A stretch of 64,000 nt of DNA from assembly GCF_000757725.1 (NCBI RefSeq), contig NZ_JJMU01000048.1:37824-101823 (forward strand). The letters run 5' to 3'. Below are positions 36,936 through 45,135 of this stretch, in pieces. The notes under the pieces are model-generated. The model was not told where the DNA came from. It saw nothing but the letters and a program-made list of their open reading frames with translations, and ran no database searches. Numbering within the stretch: the first letter of the stretch is position 1; each line of letters opens with the position of its first letter. Both the position numbers and the translations under genes were made by a program. The DNA comes from Sphingobacterium deserti (GTDB taxonomy: Bacteria > Bacteroidota > Bacteroidia > Sphingobacteriales > Sphingobacteriaceae).

Positions 36936-37372
36936 GACTGCTGATTTAAATTGTTATAAATGGTGTTTAATATGCGCGTGAAATTTTCAAAATCATCTTC
37001 AGACAAATTCTCCCAGGCCTTCATACGTATTTCTTTCACCGCCGGAGATAGTTCTTCGACTTTGGCTTTTCCTTCTTTGGTAAGTTTGAGATGCAAACAG
37101 CGTCTGTCTTCCGGATGCTCTACACGCTGTGCTAATCTCTTTTTGATAAGGATGTCGACAATACGCGTAAGTGTAGGTTGGTCTTTCCCTGATTTTTCCG
37201 CGATCTCTTTTTGCGTCATGGCATCTTCCTCATAAAGAATCTTTAAAATGCTCCATTGATCAATAGTCAAGTCGAAAGCGCCTTGCAAAAATGAGTTCTG
37301 CGCATACTGTTTCACTCGTCTGGCAGTACGGTCCAGAATAAACGAATATTGGCTGTATTTTTCCTTTAGCAT
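36932..37372 (-). CDS. MarR-family transcriptional regulator
   Basis: A 146-residue winged-helix dimeric repressor. The DNA-binding segment is MTQKEIAEKSGKDQPTLTRIVDILIKKR-like (about residues 58-85), followed by the wing VEHPEDRRCLHLKLTKEG, both typical MarR. ATG 37372 (MLKEKYSQYSFILD) is preferred over 37423, because an ATTAGT-N6-ACTAAT palindrome sits 8-25 bases upstream of it and would otherwise be coding. The gene is first in an operon with the ferredoxin reductase and ferredoxin. Many MarR proteins sense oxidants or phenolics and repress their own operon; that is the likely arrangement here. A cysteine-based switch is not evident (no conserved Cys). Confidence 0.9.
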   Translation of the reverse strand: MLKEKYSQYSFILDRTARRVKQYAQNSFLQGAFDLTIDQWSILKILYEEDAMTQKEIAEKSGKDQPTLTRIVDILIKKRLAQRVEHPEDRRCLHLKLTKEGKAKVEELSPAVKEIRMKAWENLSEDDFENFTRILNTIYNNLNQQS

Positions 37373-37379
37373 ATCAATT

Positions 37380-37397
37380 ATTAGTGTGACAACTAAT
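37380..37397. promoter_or_regulatory. Palindrome, probable MarR operator
   Basis: ATTAGT (37380-37385) and ACTAAT (37392-37397) are perfect reverse complements around GTGACA. The site lies 8 bases upstream of the marR start and has the size and look of MarR/OhrR-type operators. Confidence 0.5.
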
Positions 37398-37421
37398 TTC
37401 GGAAAAAGTTTATTAATAAAC

Positions 37422-37448
37422 AAAAAAGCTTGCGTTTTTTACGCAAGC
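37422..37448 (-). terminator. Terminator after the acyl-ACP desaturase gene
   Basis: An 8-bp stem GCTTGCGT (37428-37435) with ACGCAAGC (37441-37448); read on the minus strand it is followed by a run of six T. It immediately follows the desaturase stop and separates it from the marR operon. Confidence 0.8.
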
Positions 37449-37449
37449 C

Positions 37450-38445
37450 TTATCCGTGTATCCACTTAAACTTATATTGCAATTCCGGTACCTTGATCCG
37501 GTCAGCGAGTCTTGTCAGACGATCAGGAAGTTTCATGAGATAGTCCCGTGCTTTCTCACCTTTTTCGTTCAGTCCACCTACCTTATCAATGTTCCAATCT
37601 TTATTTAGGGTGTCTAAAATCTCCACGTAATCCAGAGCTGTATAGACCTCTAAACGCTGCGCCGCATCAGAAAAGTGAGCGAAAGCTTCACCCTGTGGCT
37701 CGCCGGCCTCGCGCATAAAATGTGCAGGCATCACAATCTTCTTGCGCATCATATCTTCAAAAGCTATCATAACTTCACTTGGGTCGACCACCAATGCTTG
37801 GGAAATGAAGGACATATATGCTTTTGCATGTCTTGCTTCATCCGCAGCAATTACGCCACACATCTTGGCTAACAATTTATCCCCAGATTTTTTTGAGATA
37901 CCAGCCACACGTCTATGCGAAACGTTAGTAGCTAATTCCTGAAAAGAGGTATATATAAAATTTCTATACGGATCGGCGCCGGTACCAATATCAAAACCAT
38001 CTTGGATTAAATATTGGGTAGACATTTCGAACTGCCGCATATCGATACGGCCAGATAAATACAGATATTTATTTAATAGATCGCCGTGGCGATTTTCCTC
38101 AGCCGTCCAAGCACGAACCCATTTCATCCATCCGCCTTGCTCATTTTTCTCCACATCTTCTACCATGGTTAACCAAGATTCGTATGTGGGTAAAGCTTCT
38201 TCTGTAATGGTATCACCAATTAATACAGCCACTAAATCGTAAGGCAGCTCTTTCGCACTCTCCTGAAGATCTCTAACCTCTTCGAAAAAGGTGCTTCGTG
38301 ACGCATCCGGCAAAAAATCAGCTGGCTGCCACATCTCCTCCACAGGCTTCAGGTACTCGCTCATTTCGTTTAACATGAACGGTTCCAAATAGGCCATGAC
38401 CTCTTTTCTCGATCCCTCTGGTATATTTAATGGTAATTCTTGCAT
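37450..38445 (-). CDS. Acyl-ACP desaturase (stearoyl-ACP 9-desaturase-like)
   Basis: A 331-residue soluble di-iron enzyme that introduces a cis double bond into acyl-ACP. The two iron-ligand helices show EENRHG and DEARHA (ExxH pairs), as in plant-type FAB2 desaturases. ATG 38445 (MQELPLNIPEGSRKEV) is preferred over 38526, because a TAACTTTG promoter box lies at 38454-38461, between the two candidates, and the upstream residues do not resemble the family. Desaturation needs reduced ferredoxin; the ferredoxin-reductase-ferredoxin operon encoded just downstream on the same strand, though separated by a terminator, is a plausible supplier. Role: membrane-lipid unsaturation. Confidence 0.92.
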   Translation of the reverse strand: MQELPLNIPEGSRKEVMAYLEPFMLNEMSEYLKPVEEMWQPADFLPDASRSTFFEEVRDLQESAKELPYDLVAVLIGDTITEEALPTYESWLTMVEDVEKNEQGGWMKWVRAWTAEENRHGDLLNKYLYLSGRIDMRQFEMSTQYLIQDGFDIGTGADPYRNFIYTSFQELATNVSHRRVAGISKKSGDKLLAKMCGVIAADEARHAKAYMSFISQALVVDPSEVMIAFEDMMRKKIVMPAHFMREAGEPQGEAFAHFSDAAQRLEVYTALDYVEILDTLNKDWNIDKVGGLNEKGEKARDYLMKLPDRLTRLADRIKVPELQYKFKWIHG

Positions 38446-38453
38446 ATATCTTG

Positions 38454-38461
38454 CAAAGTTA
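38454..38461 (-). promoter_or_regulatory. -7 box TAACTTTG before the desaturase gene
   Basis: On the minus strand TAACTTTG matches TAnnTTTG and ends 8 bases before the ATG at 38445. The -33 element is weak. Confidence 0.4.
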
Positions 38462-38590
38462 ACCAATTGCCAATAAATTATAGAGCGATATTTGATAAAA
38501 TACACTGCAGTGATTAAATCTCCCATAAACTATTTATCTGTACGGCGAAAAGAATACATAGCACTGACCTATTTTAAAACCTATTTGTAG

Positions 38591-38614
38591 TACCTTTGTA
38601 CATCATTTAAGGAG
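38591..38614 (+). promoter_or_regulatory. -7 box and strong ribosome-binding site of sufS
   Basis: TACCTTTG (38591-38598) matches the -7 consensus. AAGGAG (38609-38614) lies 7 bases before the TTG codon at 38622, an unusually good Shine-Dalgarno for this window, and it fixes the non-ATG start. Confidence 0.6.
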
Positions 38615-38621
38615 AATACTT

Positions 38622-39845
38622 TTGGGAAATTTTGATATACAAAAAGTACGGGCAGACTTCCCGATTTTGAGACGGGAAGTAAACGGTAAACCCTTGATCT
38701 ATTTTGATAATGGTGCGACCACACATAAACCGAAGCAAGTAATCGACGGCATTGTGGATTATTATGCACAGATGAATAGCAATATTCACCGAGGTGTGCA
38801 TTACCTGAGTCAGATATCGACTGATGCATTTGAAGTGACCAGACGTAAAGTTCGTGCTTTCATTAATGCGAAGCATGAGCACGAAATAATTATTACTAAA
38901 GGTACGACCGAGTCAATTAATATTGTCGCTAGCTGCTATGGCCGCCCTTTTATCGGTGAAGATGATGAGATTATCATTTCAGCTATGGAACATCATTCCA
39001 ACATTGTACCTTGGCAAATGCTTTGTGATGAAAAAGGCTGCAAACTTCGTGTGATACCCATGAACGACAAAGGTGAGCTGGATATCGATGCGTATAAGGC
39101 ATTGTTTTCAGAACGCACGAAGATCGTTTCTTTTACCTATGTATCCAACGCGCTTGGTACGATCAATCCTGTCAAAGAGATGATTGAGATTGCCCACCGT
39201 CATCATGTACCGGTTTTGATCGATGCTGCGCAGGCTATACAACATATCGCTGTTGATGTTCAAGAGCTAGATGCGGATTTCTTTGCGTTTTCTGGACATA
39301 AAATGTACGGTCCCACAGGCGTGGGGGTGCTTTATGGGAAAGAAGAATTATTAAACAAAATGCCTCCTTATCAGGGTGGGGGAGATATGATTAGGGATGT
39401 TACCTTCGAGAAAACCACGTATAACGATCTTCCCTTTAAATTTGAAGCCGGTACGCCAAATATAGAGGCGGGCATCTGTCTTACCCAAGCCATTGATTAC
39501 ATTCAGGATATTGGATTAGATGCGATTAAAGCCTATGAGGATGATCTTTTAGGCTATGCAACGGAGAAGCTTGCTGTAATAGAAGGAATACGTTTTATCG
39601 GCACAGCAGCGCACAAATCTTCTGTAATATCATTTGTGGTGGATGGCATCCATCCCTACGACATTGGGGTAATCCTTGATAAGCAGGGAATTGCAGTACG
39701 CACAGGTCACCACTGCGCGCAACCCATAATGAGCCAATATGGCATCCCGGGCACGGTGCGGGTTTCTTTGGCTATGTACAATACAAAAGAAGAGGTAGAT
39801 ACCTTGATGGTAGGGTTGGAACGCGCAGTGGCGATGCTTAAATAA
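38622..39845 (+). CDS. sufS: Cysteine desulfurase SufS
   Basis: A 407-residue PLP enzyme that releases sulfur from cysteine as a persulfide for Fe-S cluster assembly. Lys227 in FSGHKMYGPTG binds PLP and Cys365 in RTGHHCAQP is the persulfide cysteine; the short RxGHHCA loop is that of the SufS (type II) class. The start is TTG at 38622. No in-frame ATG exists upstream, the first downstream ATG would remove essential N-terminal sequence, and AAGGAG is spaced 7 bases from it. sufE follows by 6 bases, giving a sufS-sufE pair. The other suf genes (sufBCD) are not in the window. Confidence 0.96.
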   Translation: MGNFDIQKVRADFPILRREVNGKPLIYFDNGATTHKPKQVIDGIVDYYAQMNSNIHRGVHYLSQISTDAFEVTRRKVRAFINAKHEHEIIITKGTTESINIVASCYGRPFIGEDDEIIISAMEHHSNIVPWQMLCDEKGCKLRVIPMNDKGELDIDAYKALFSERTKIVSFTYVSNALGTINPVKEMIEIAHRHHVPVLIDAAQAIQHIAVDVQELDADFFAFSGHKMYGPTGVGVLYGKEELLNKMPPYQGGGDMIRDVTFEKTTYNDLPFKFEAGTPNIEAGICLTQAIDYIQDIGLDAIKAYEDDLLGYATEKLAVIEGIRFIGTAAHKSSVISFVVDGIHPYDIGVILDKQGIAVRTGHHCAQPIMSQYGIPGTVRVSLAMYNTKEEVDTLMVGLERAVAMLK

Positions 39846-39851
39846 ATAGAC

Positions 39852-40277
39852 ATGACAATAAACGACATACAGGATGAACTGATTGAAGACTTTGCTTTCT
39901 ATCAAGATTGGATGGAAAAGTATGAGTATATCATTCAATTGGGGAAGGAAGTACCCCTTATACAAGAAGATTATAAAACGGATGACTACATCATAAAGGG
40001 GTGCCAGTCCAAAGTTTGGCTCTACCCGAAGCTAGAAGAGGGAAAGGTATTGTTCACGGCAGATAGTGATGCAATTATTACAAAAGGGCTGGTAAGTTTG
40101 ATGGTGAAAGTACTATCCGGGCATACGCCTGAAGAAATTGCCGCGGCTGATTTATATTTTATTGATCAGATAGGCCTGAAGGAACATCTTTCACCAACGC
40201 GGGCTAACGGTCTTTTGTCGATGGTAAAGCAAATGAAACTATATGCTATCGCACTAAAAGCAAAAGGCCAGATCTAG
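39852..40277 (+). CDS. sufE: Sulfur acceptor protein SufE
   Basis: A 141-residue partner of SufS that takes the persulfide and raises desulfurase activity. The acceptor cysteine is Cys51 in IIKGCQSKVW, the SufE signature. Other family segments are DWMEKYEYIIQLGKE near the N-terminus and TPEEIAAADLYFIDQIGL in the second half. Length matches SufE/CsdE. It starts 6 bases after sufS and is followed by a strong bidirectional hairpin. It acts in the cytoplasm. Confidence 0.97.
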   Translation: MTINDIQDELIEDFAFYQDWMEKYEYIIQLGKEVPLIQEDYKTDDYIIKGCQSKVWLYPKLEEGKVLFTADSDAIITKGLVSLMVKVLSGHTPEEIAAADLYFIDQIGLKEHLSPTRANGLLSMVKQMKLYAIALKAKGQI

Positions 40278-40301
40278 CGTAGCGCATTAGCAGAGCAATC
40301 C

Positions 40302-40341
40302 AAAAAACCTTCCATGGCGAAATAACCTGGAAGGTTTTTTT
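40302..40341 (+). terminator. Terminator after sufE (bidirectional, shared with convergent murI)
   Basis: A 13-bp stem (40302-40314 with 40328-40340, core AACCTTCCA/TGGAAGGTT) with A-run and T-run on either side. Confidence 0.88.
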
Positions 40342-40365
40342 ATGGTTCAATCAATGCTATTAAAA

Positions 40366-41184
40366 TCAATAGGCTACTCGAATGTGCGTAGCTTGCACAT
40401 GTTCCTTAAAAAATATATTTGCTTTTTGTTCAAAGTCCGCATTGTCATCCGTTGTGTAGAATGTCATCCCGCCGTGGCGCGAGCAAAGCATTTCCACTTC
40501 TTGATGGCGCTGGAGGTAATCACCCAAGCTTTCCGCGATAAGCTTTCCCTGCGGTAAAACATGGATATGGGCTGGGACGTATTTCTTGATAACAGGTAGC
40601 AAAAGTGGATAATGTGTGCAGGCCAATATTAGTGTGTCTATGTTTGGGCTTTGTGCCAGTAGTTGATCAATATCTTTTTGCACCAAATAATCTGCTGCCG
40701 GGGTGTCAATCTCATTGTTTTCTACCAAAGGCACCCAAAGTGGACAGGCCTGTTGATATACTTTGATATCTGGATGAAATTTGTTGATTTCAATTTTATA
40801 GGATTCTGATAGTACCGTTCCTGGGGTAGCGAGCACACCAACTTCCTTCGTAGCTGTGAACCGGTGAATGGACTCTGTTGTAGGGCGGATAACCCCCAAT
40901 ACCTTTCTCCCCGCAGGTAGGTCGTTTTGCTGTATGCTACGCAGCGCTTTAGCGGATGCTGTATTGCAGGCAAGGATCACTAAATTGCAACCCAACTCGA
41001 ATAGCTTAAATACACATTCTTTGGTAAACTCGTAAACCGTCTCAAATGATCGCGTGCCATAGGGTACACGAGCATTATCGCCCAAATAAATGTAGTCGTA
41101 TTGTGGCAAATGATCTTTGATTTCTCGAAAGACTGTCAACCCTCCAAAACCGGAGTCAAATATCCCAATAGGACCTTGTTGCAT
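40366..41184 (-). CDS. murI: Glutamate racemase
   Basis: A 272-residue cofactor-independent racemase producing D-glutamate for peptidoglycan. The two catalytic cysteines are Cys73 in LACNTASAKAL and Cys189 in LACTHYPLL; Asp10 and Ser11 in GIFDSGFGG help bind substrate. ATG 41184 (MQQGPIGIFDSG) gives the family N-terminus. An in-frame ATG at 41262 adds 26 residues absent from the family and is rejected. It is convergent with sufE. Cytoplasmic and normally essential. Confidence 0.96.
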   Translation of the reverse strand: MQQGPIGIFDSGFGGLTVFREIKDHLPQYDYIYLGDNARVPYGTRSFETVYEFTKECVFKLFELGCNLVILACNTASAKALRSIQQNDLPAGRKVLGVIRPTTESIHRFTATKEVGVLATPGTVLSESYKIEINKFHPDIKVYQQACPLWVPLVENNEIDTPAADYLVQKDIDQLLAQSPNIDTLILACTHYPLLLPVIKKYVPAHIHVLPQGKLIAESLGDYLQRHQEVEMLCSRHGGMTFYTTDDNADFEQKANIFFKEHVQATHIRVAY

Positions 41185-41443
41185 AGTAAATATGGTGTAA
41201 AAGAAACAAAAACAGGCATTCCCATGATCGCTTGAGATCCATCTTAGATCCCTCGAGAACAACTGCTTTTACTTAACAAAGATGGCTTTTCTTAGCATGT
41301 TTTGCAAGTATTACATTGAAGTGGGGAAATATAGGAAGCGATTTAAATTTACCTTTAAAGCTTCACGTCCATGGAAATCTGGAATATGGTTGCGAAATCA
41401 ACCTCGTGCTTAGTAAAGGGACGCTCAATAATTACGTGTAAAA

Positions 41444-42310
41444 TCAATGCGTATGTTGTTCCTTAGATTTCAAACTATGCCTTCTCTTAAAAGCAGAGGG
41501 CGTTTCGCCTACCAGTTGCTTGAAGAGCTTGTTGAAATATGAAATACTGTCGTAACCGACACGATAGCACACTTCCGTTATGGAAGCTTCTTGCAGCAGA
41601 TAGGTTTTCGCCTGATTAATGCGGTAACTATTTACAAAACTGGTAAAAGTCATATCCGTTTGCTTTTTAAAATATCGGCAAAATGCAGGGGTGCTTAGGT
41701 GTACCATATCCGCTACTTCATTAACATCGGGGCTTTTATCGAAGTGCTCATGAATATAATCATATATCGTTCCCATGCGTATCTTATCATTAAGAAAAAA
41801 TCTAATTCGTGTATCGTCCTTGTTTAGCGTATCAAATTCCGTAGAGCAGGCAAGGATTTGAAAAATTTCTATAAGATTTATTAGGGATGCGAAAGGATCG
41901 TCTTGATTGTTTTCTTTCAGCTTTTTTGCCACTTTATACTTTGTCTTGCCATAAAAAGAAAGACCCAAATAACTCTTTTCCAATAATTTTTTGATCATCA
42001 GGAATTCCGGGACATCCGCAATGTTATTCTCTATGAACTTATTGTTTAGCTGTACCACAATTTGCTGATAGTCCGTTTCTATCCCGTAATCAAAATTCAG
42101 GTGCGGTACATTGGATCCTATGAGTATCAAGTCACTTTCCACGAAACCAGAAATACTTTTACCGACGTGCCTGATGCCATTAATCGCTTCAACATACACC
42201 AACTCGATCTCTGGATGGTAATGCCAATAGAAATAGTTTTTAAGTCTTGGTGAGAAAACTTTAAACGAACGGTTATTATCAATCGCTATCTCTTCTTTAA
42301 CAATCTTCAT
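41444..42310 (-). CDS. AraC-family transcriptional regulator (cupin type)
   Basis: A 288-residue regulator. The N-terminal half has a cupin-like effector domain (YFYWHYHPEIELVYVEAING, then DLILIGSNVPH). The C-terminal hundred residues hold two AraC HTH motifs (VNEVADMVHLSTPAFCRYFK and ITEVCYRVGYDSISYFNKLF) and end with the usual VGETPSAFKRRH. ATG 42310 (MKIVKEEIAID) is preferred over 42379, whose extra 23 residues lie across the divergent promoter region. It is transcribed away from the PhyH-type oxygenase gene, with 162 bases between the starts, which makes that gene its most likely target. The effector is probably a small sugar- or catabolite-like molecule; not known. Confidence 0.92.
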   Translation of the reverse strand: MKIVKEEIAIDNNRSFKVFSPRLKNYFYWHYHPEIELVYVEAINGIRHVGKSISGFVESDLILIGSNVPHLNFDYGIETDYQQIVVQLNNKFIENNIADVPEFLMIKKLLEKSYLGLSFYGKTKYKVAKKLKENNQDDPFASLINLIEIFQILACSTEFDTLNKDDTRIRFFLNDKIRMGTIYDYIHEHFDKSPDVNEVADMVHLSTPAFCRYFKKQTDMTFTSFVNSYRINQAKTYLLQEASITEVCYRVGYDSISYFNKLFKQLVGETPSAFKRRHSLKSKEQHTH

Positions 42311-42472
42311 AAGCCTGTACGGTACATATTGATATAAATTTATGAAAAAAAGTATCAATACAGAGCAAGTATTGGTCATTAGCGTTAAGGAGATGTTCGA
42401 GTTTTCTCGTCATTTTTGTTTTGTCCAGCGCGCGAAAGACATAACTAATTTTTAAATCAAATCACAAAAATC

Positions 42473-43417
42473 ATGGAACTAACAAAAAATGGACATGCAC
42501 AGGTAATGCCTGGCGATCCGTCGATGCGAACAAAAAACAATCCAGCTTTAGCTACAAGAGCCAATGGCGAGCCATTGCGGGTATTATCAGAAGCTGATTG
42601 GCAGTTTTGGCTCGATAACGGGTATGTTATCATCAAAAATGCTATATCGAAGGAGCAGGCTGCAAAAAGCGCCGCCTTTGTGTGGGAGTATGAGAACAAA
42701 GATCCTGATGACAGTAGTACATGGTACAAAGTTGCCGATACCCATCATAAGATGCAGGAACTAAACAATTCTGGGATGGTTGAGGTGTATAACAATCAAA
42801 TACTGTGGGACAATCGCCAAAGCGAAAGGATACATCAGGCTTTCGCTGATGTCTGGGGAACCGACAAACTTTGGGTAAGTATAGATCGGGTAAATCTTAA
42901 TTTCCCCGTAAAGCCGGGTTATGAATATAAAGGATTTATTCATTGGGATTATGACCCTGAAACTAAGCCACAATATGTTCAAGGTGTTTTGGCTTTAGTT
43001 GATCAAACAGATGAAAACATGGGCGGTTTCCAGTGTATTCCGGAACTTTACCGCACGTATGATACCTGGAAACTTACACAGCCGGAAGACAGAAATCGTT
43101 TTAAACCAGATACCGATGGATTTACCACCAGCAAAGTGAAAATGGAAGCAGGGGATATGTTAATCTTTAACAGCTCGCAACCTCACGGTATTCGTCCAAA
43201 TCATAGCGACAAAGTACGTGTAGCGCAGTACATTACGATGATTCCCGCCGATGAGGAAAATGAAGAGCTACGGTCATGGAGGATTAATGCTTGGCACGAT
43301 AGGTTGGCACCAGACGATGATGCCTATCCGGGCGACCCTTTACAAAGGGAACGAAATTATCCCATTGCCGAATTGTCGGAACTTGGCAAGAAGCTGCTCG
43401 GTTTGCAAAAATGGTAA
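42473..43417 (+). CDS. Phytanoyl-CoA dioxygenase (PhyH) family protein
   Basis: A 314-residue non-heme iron, 2-oxoglutarate-dependent oxygenase fold. The iron site is visible as His157-x-Asp159 in GFIHWDYDP and His238 in SSQPHGIRPN, with the 2-oxoglutarate-binding Arg a few residues on (near Arg249). The double-stranded beta-helix core covers about residues 45-255. PhyH-family members hydroxylate fatty-acyl-CoA, secondary metabolites or amino acids, and the substrate here is unknown. It is divergently transcribed from an AraC-family gene and stands alone, ending in a strong bidirectional terminator. The catalytic residues are all present, so activity is likely. Confidence 0.88.
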   Translation: MELTKNGHAQVMPGDPSMRTKNNPALATRANGEPLRVLSEADWQFWLDNGYVIIKNAISKEQAAKSAAFVWEYENKDPDDSSTWYKVADTHHKMQELNNSGMVEVYNNQILWDNRQSERIHQAFADVWGTDKLWVSIDRVNLNFPVKPGYEYKGFIHWDYDPETKPQYVQGVLALVDQTDENMGGFQCIPELYRTYDTWKLTQPEDRNRFKPDTDGFTTSKVKMEAGDMLIFNSSQPHGIRPNHSDKVRVAQYITMIPADEENEELRSWRINAWHDRLAPDDDAYPGDPLQRERNYPIAELSELGKKLLGLQKW

Positions 43418-43536
43418 GGGGGCATGCAGGGGGGAAGTCATGTAATAGATCAAGTGAGTTCAGTTAAAGCGACCAACTTATGCTTTGGACTATATGTAAA
43501 GGGCCATATTGCAGTAATTGGAATTGTTGTCATTCA

Positions 43537-43570
43537 AATAAGGCATCCCCGTCTGGATGCCTTATTTTTC
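43537..43570. terminator. Bidirectional terminator between the PhyH gene and an NTF2-like gene
   Basis: A 12-bp perfect stem AATAAGGCATCC (43537-43548) with GGATGCCTTATT (43555-43566), loop of six bases, followed by T-rich sequence. Confidence 0.88.
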
Positions 43571-43579
43571 CGGTGCGCA

Positions 43580-44014
43580 TTATTTTTTAGGATAGCTCGT
43601 TACTACCTTAGTAACTTTCCACCCATCTTGCGTTTGGCATAACGTGATATAATCTATACGGGTGAAATTTTTGAATTGCATGGTAGCTTTTGCTACACAA
43701 GCCTGCCCGCTTTGGTCTAGTATTTCGTAAGTGGTTTGGCAATCAAATTTGATCCCCTTGTGGGACTTAAGAAAGTTGCTGTATGCTTTTTTTGTGAAGC
43801 GATCCCCGTTCACTGTGTTTCTGTATTCGAAGTCATCAGCAAATAAGAAGTTGTTCATGTCGGTACTTCCTAGTGTTGTGGCCTCCAGGTAGGTCGTGAT
43901 CACTTTTGCAGAGGTAACGTCTTTTAGGGGATTGGCAGCAATAGCGGAAAATCCATTTAAGGAGATCATCATGATGATTAATGCTGTAGCGATGGTGATG
44001 CATGTCGTTTTCAT
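43580..44014 (-). CDS. Exported NTF2/SnoaL-like protein
   Basis: A 144-residue protein with a signal peptide (CITIATALIIMMISLNGFSA) followed by one small alpha+beta domain. The pattern of an N-terminal helix (AKVITTYLEATTLGS), strands and a C-terminal ITLCQTQDGWKVTKVVTSYP is that of NTF2-like/SnoaL or lumazine-binding-like proteins. Such domains bind small ligands or act as accessory subunits; no catalytic residues can be assigned. The preceding gene is convergent and shares the terminator. Probably periplasmic. Function unknown; the fold call is moderately sure. Confidence 0.7.
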   Translation of the reverse strand: MKTTCITIATALIIMMISLNGFSAIAANPLKDVTSAKVITTYLEATTLGSTDMNNFLFADDFEYRNTVNGDRFTKKAYSNFLKSHKGIKFDCQTTYEILDQSGQACVAKATMQFKNFTRIDYITLCQTQDGWKVTKVVTSYPKK

Positions 44015-44286
44015 AGTAGCGTGTGTTTATTTTTTGAGTTTCTCTTTTACTTTATTGTTGTAACAGATTCCACACGGCACGTCATCTTACTCCCGATCTG
44101 TTTGATATTTCAAAAGTCGCTTAAGTAGGGAAGCTGTACCATAGCAATTAGATAGGGTTGGGGATATTCTCGGTGAAGGCTGAAAAATAATCGGTAAATG
44201 CAGACTGTTTTTTAGGTAATGGGTCCTGACCGGCAGGGTTATTACTTATTTTCAAGATGTTGATTAGTAAACTGTCCTGTTGCTGC

Positions 44287-44367
44287 TATAAAAAAATCCT
44301 GAAGCGGGGAGCTTCAGGATTTTTACTAACTAACCAATTATTAACCTAAATTATGAATACTAACTAA
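44287..44367 (+). repeat. Hairpin-leader repeat, copy A (very short ORF MNTN)
   Basis: A 12-bp stem (44294-44305 with 44311-44322, core TCCTGAAGC/GCTTCAGGA, loop GGGGA) is followed by T's, then the shared leader ACTAACTAACCAATTATTAA, then ATG AAT ACT AAC TAA at 44353-44367. Similarity to copies B and C continues for about 25 bases past the ATG in the same frame despite the early stop. Confidence 0.8.
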
Positions 44368-44616
44368 TGTACAAAAGCGATGCCACTTTCTGGGCAATGC
44401 TTCTTTGCATTATGTGTATATTAAGGATGTTACACAAACTTCGTTAAGCTGTAACACATTTTACTTCTTTCGTGTTTTTCGTTTGAAAGTATTAGCGGCG
44501 GTAAGAAATTGAACCTTTTTCGTATAGCCTAATATATAGCGTTTACATGGCTTCAAAGGTTAGAAAGAAAGGGGTTTGCATCTCTTACTAGATTTCGATG
44601 TGGGATGGCAATACTG

Positions 44617-44746
44617 TATAAAAAAATCCTGAAGCGGGGAGCTTCAGGATTTTTTACTAACTAACCAATTATTAACCTAAATTATGAATACTAGATTAAC
44701 CTCAAATACTGTGCCATTGTCGCTGTTTTTGCAGCAAACATCATAG
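44617..44746 (+). repeat. Hairpin-leader repeat, copy B, with 20-codon ORF
   Basis: Same hairpin (44624-44635 with 44641-44652) and leader as copies A and C. The ATG at 44684 opens a 20-residue ORF, MNTRLTSNTVPLSLFLQQTS, ending at 44746. The first dozen codons align in frame with copy C. No longer gene follows in this frame, so the ORF is either a leader peptide or a relic. Confidence 0.8.
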
Positions 44747-45135
44747 CGCGATTTAAAGGAATGGTTAGACAACATGTAAACCGTATGAAACAATCTTCAA
44801 CAAAACTACTCCAATATGAAGCTAAAAGTACTACTGACAAAACTTCCTGCGCTGTGCTTAGTTCCATGCCGTGGATCAAAGTTTACAATTTTGCCAAACA
44901 GTTGTTATGTAATTTTCGAGGTGCTGAAGTGGTTGTAAAGACTGATAGTTAGCGTAGTAGCGTACAGCAGGTATTGATGACTATTTAATGAGGTTGCATT
45001 TTTGAATATAGTATGCATCCCAAATGCTACTGTAGTAATGCTATACGGAGAAAATGGAACTGTATTTGTTAGGAAGGTGCAACGCGGAATGCTGTCAAAT
45101 GCCCCGTTGCTTTGTATGGACAAGGCGGGTTGATT

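Larger units (their letters stand above)
44015..45135. other. 1.1-kb gene-poor region with two copies of a hairpin-leader repeat
   Basis: No ordinary gene is supported here. It contains copy A (44287-44367) and copy B (44617-44746) of the hairpin/short-ORF element, 330 bases apart. Further on, 7-bp inverted repeats TGTTACA/TGTAACA lie at about 44420-44455. The two overlapping 60-codon ORFs at 44691-44952 on opposite strands look like chance openings. The rest shows nothing I can identify. Confidence 0.6.

Noticed and set aside
44691..44952. Two overlapping short ORFs (62 and 63 codons) on opposite strands
   Set aside because: They start within or just after a repeat copy, show no family features and overlap each other; chance openings are more likely.
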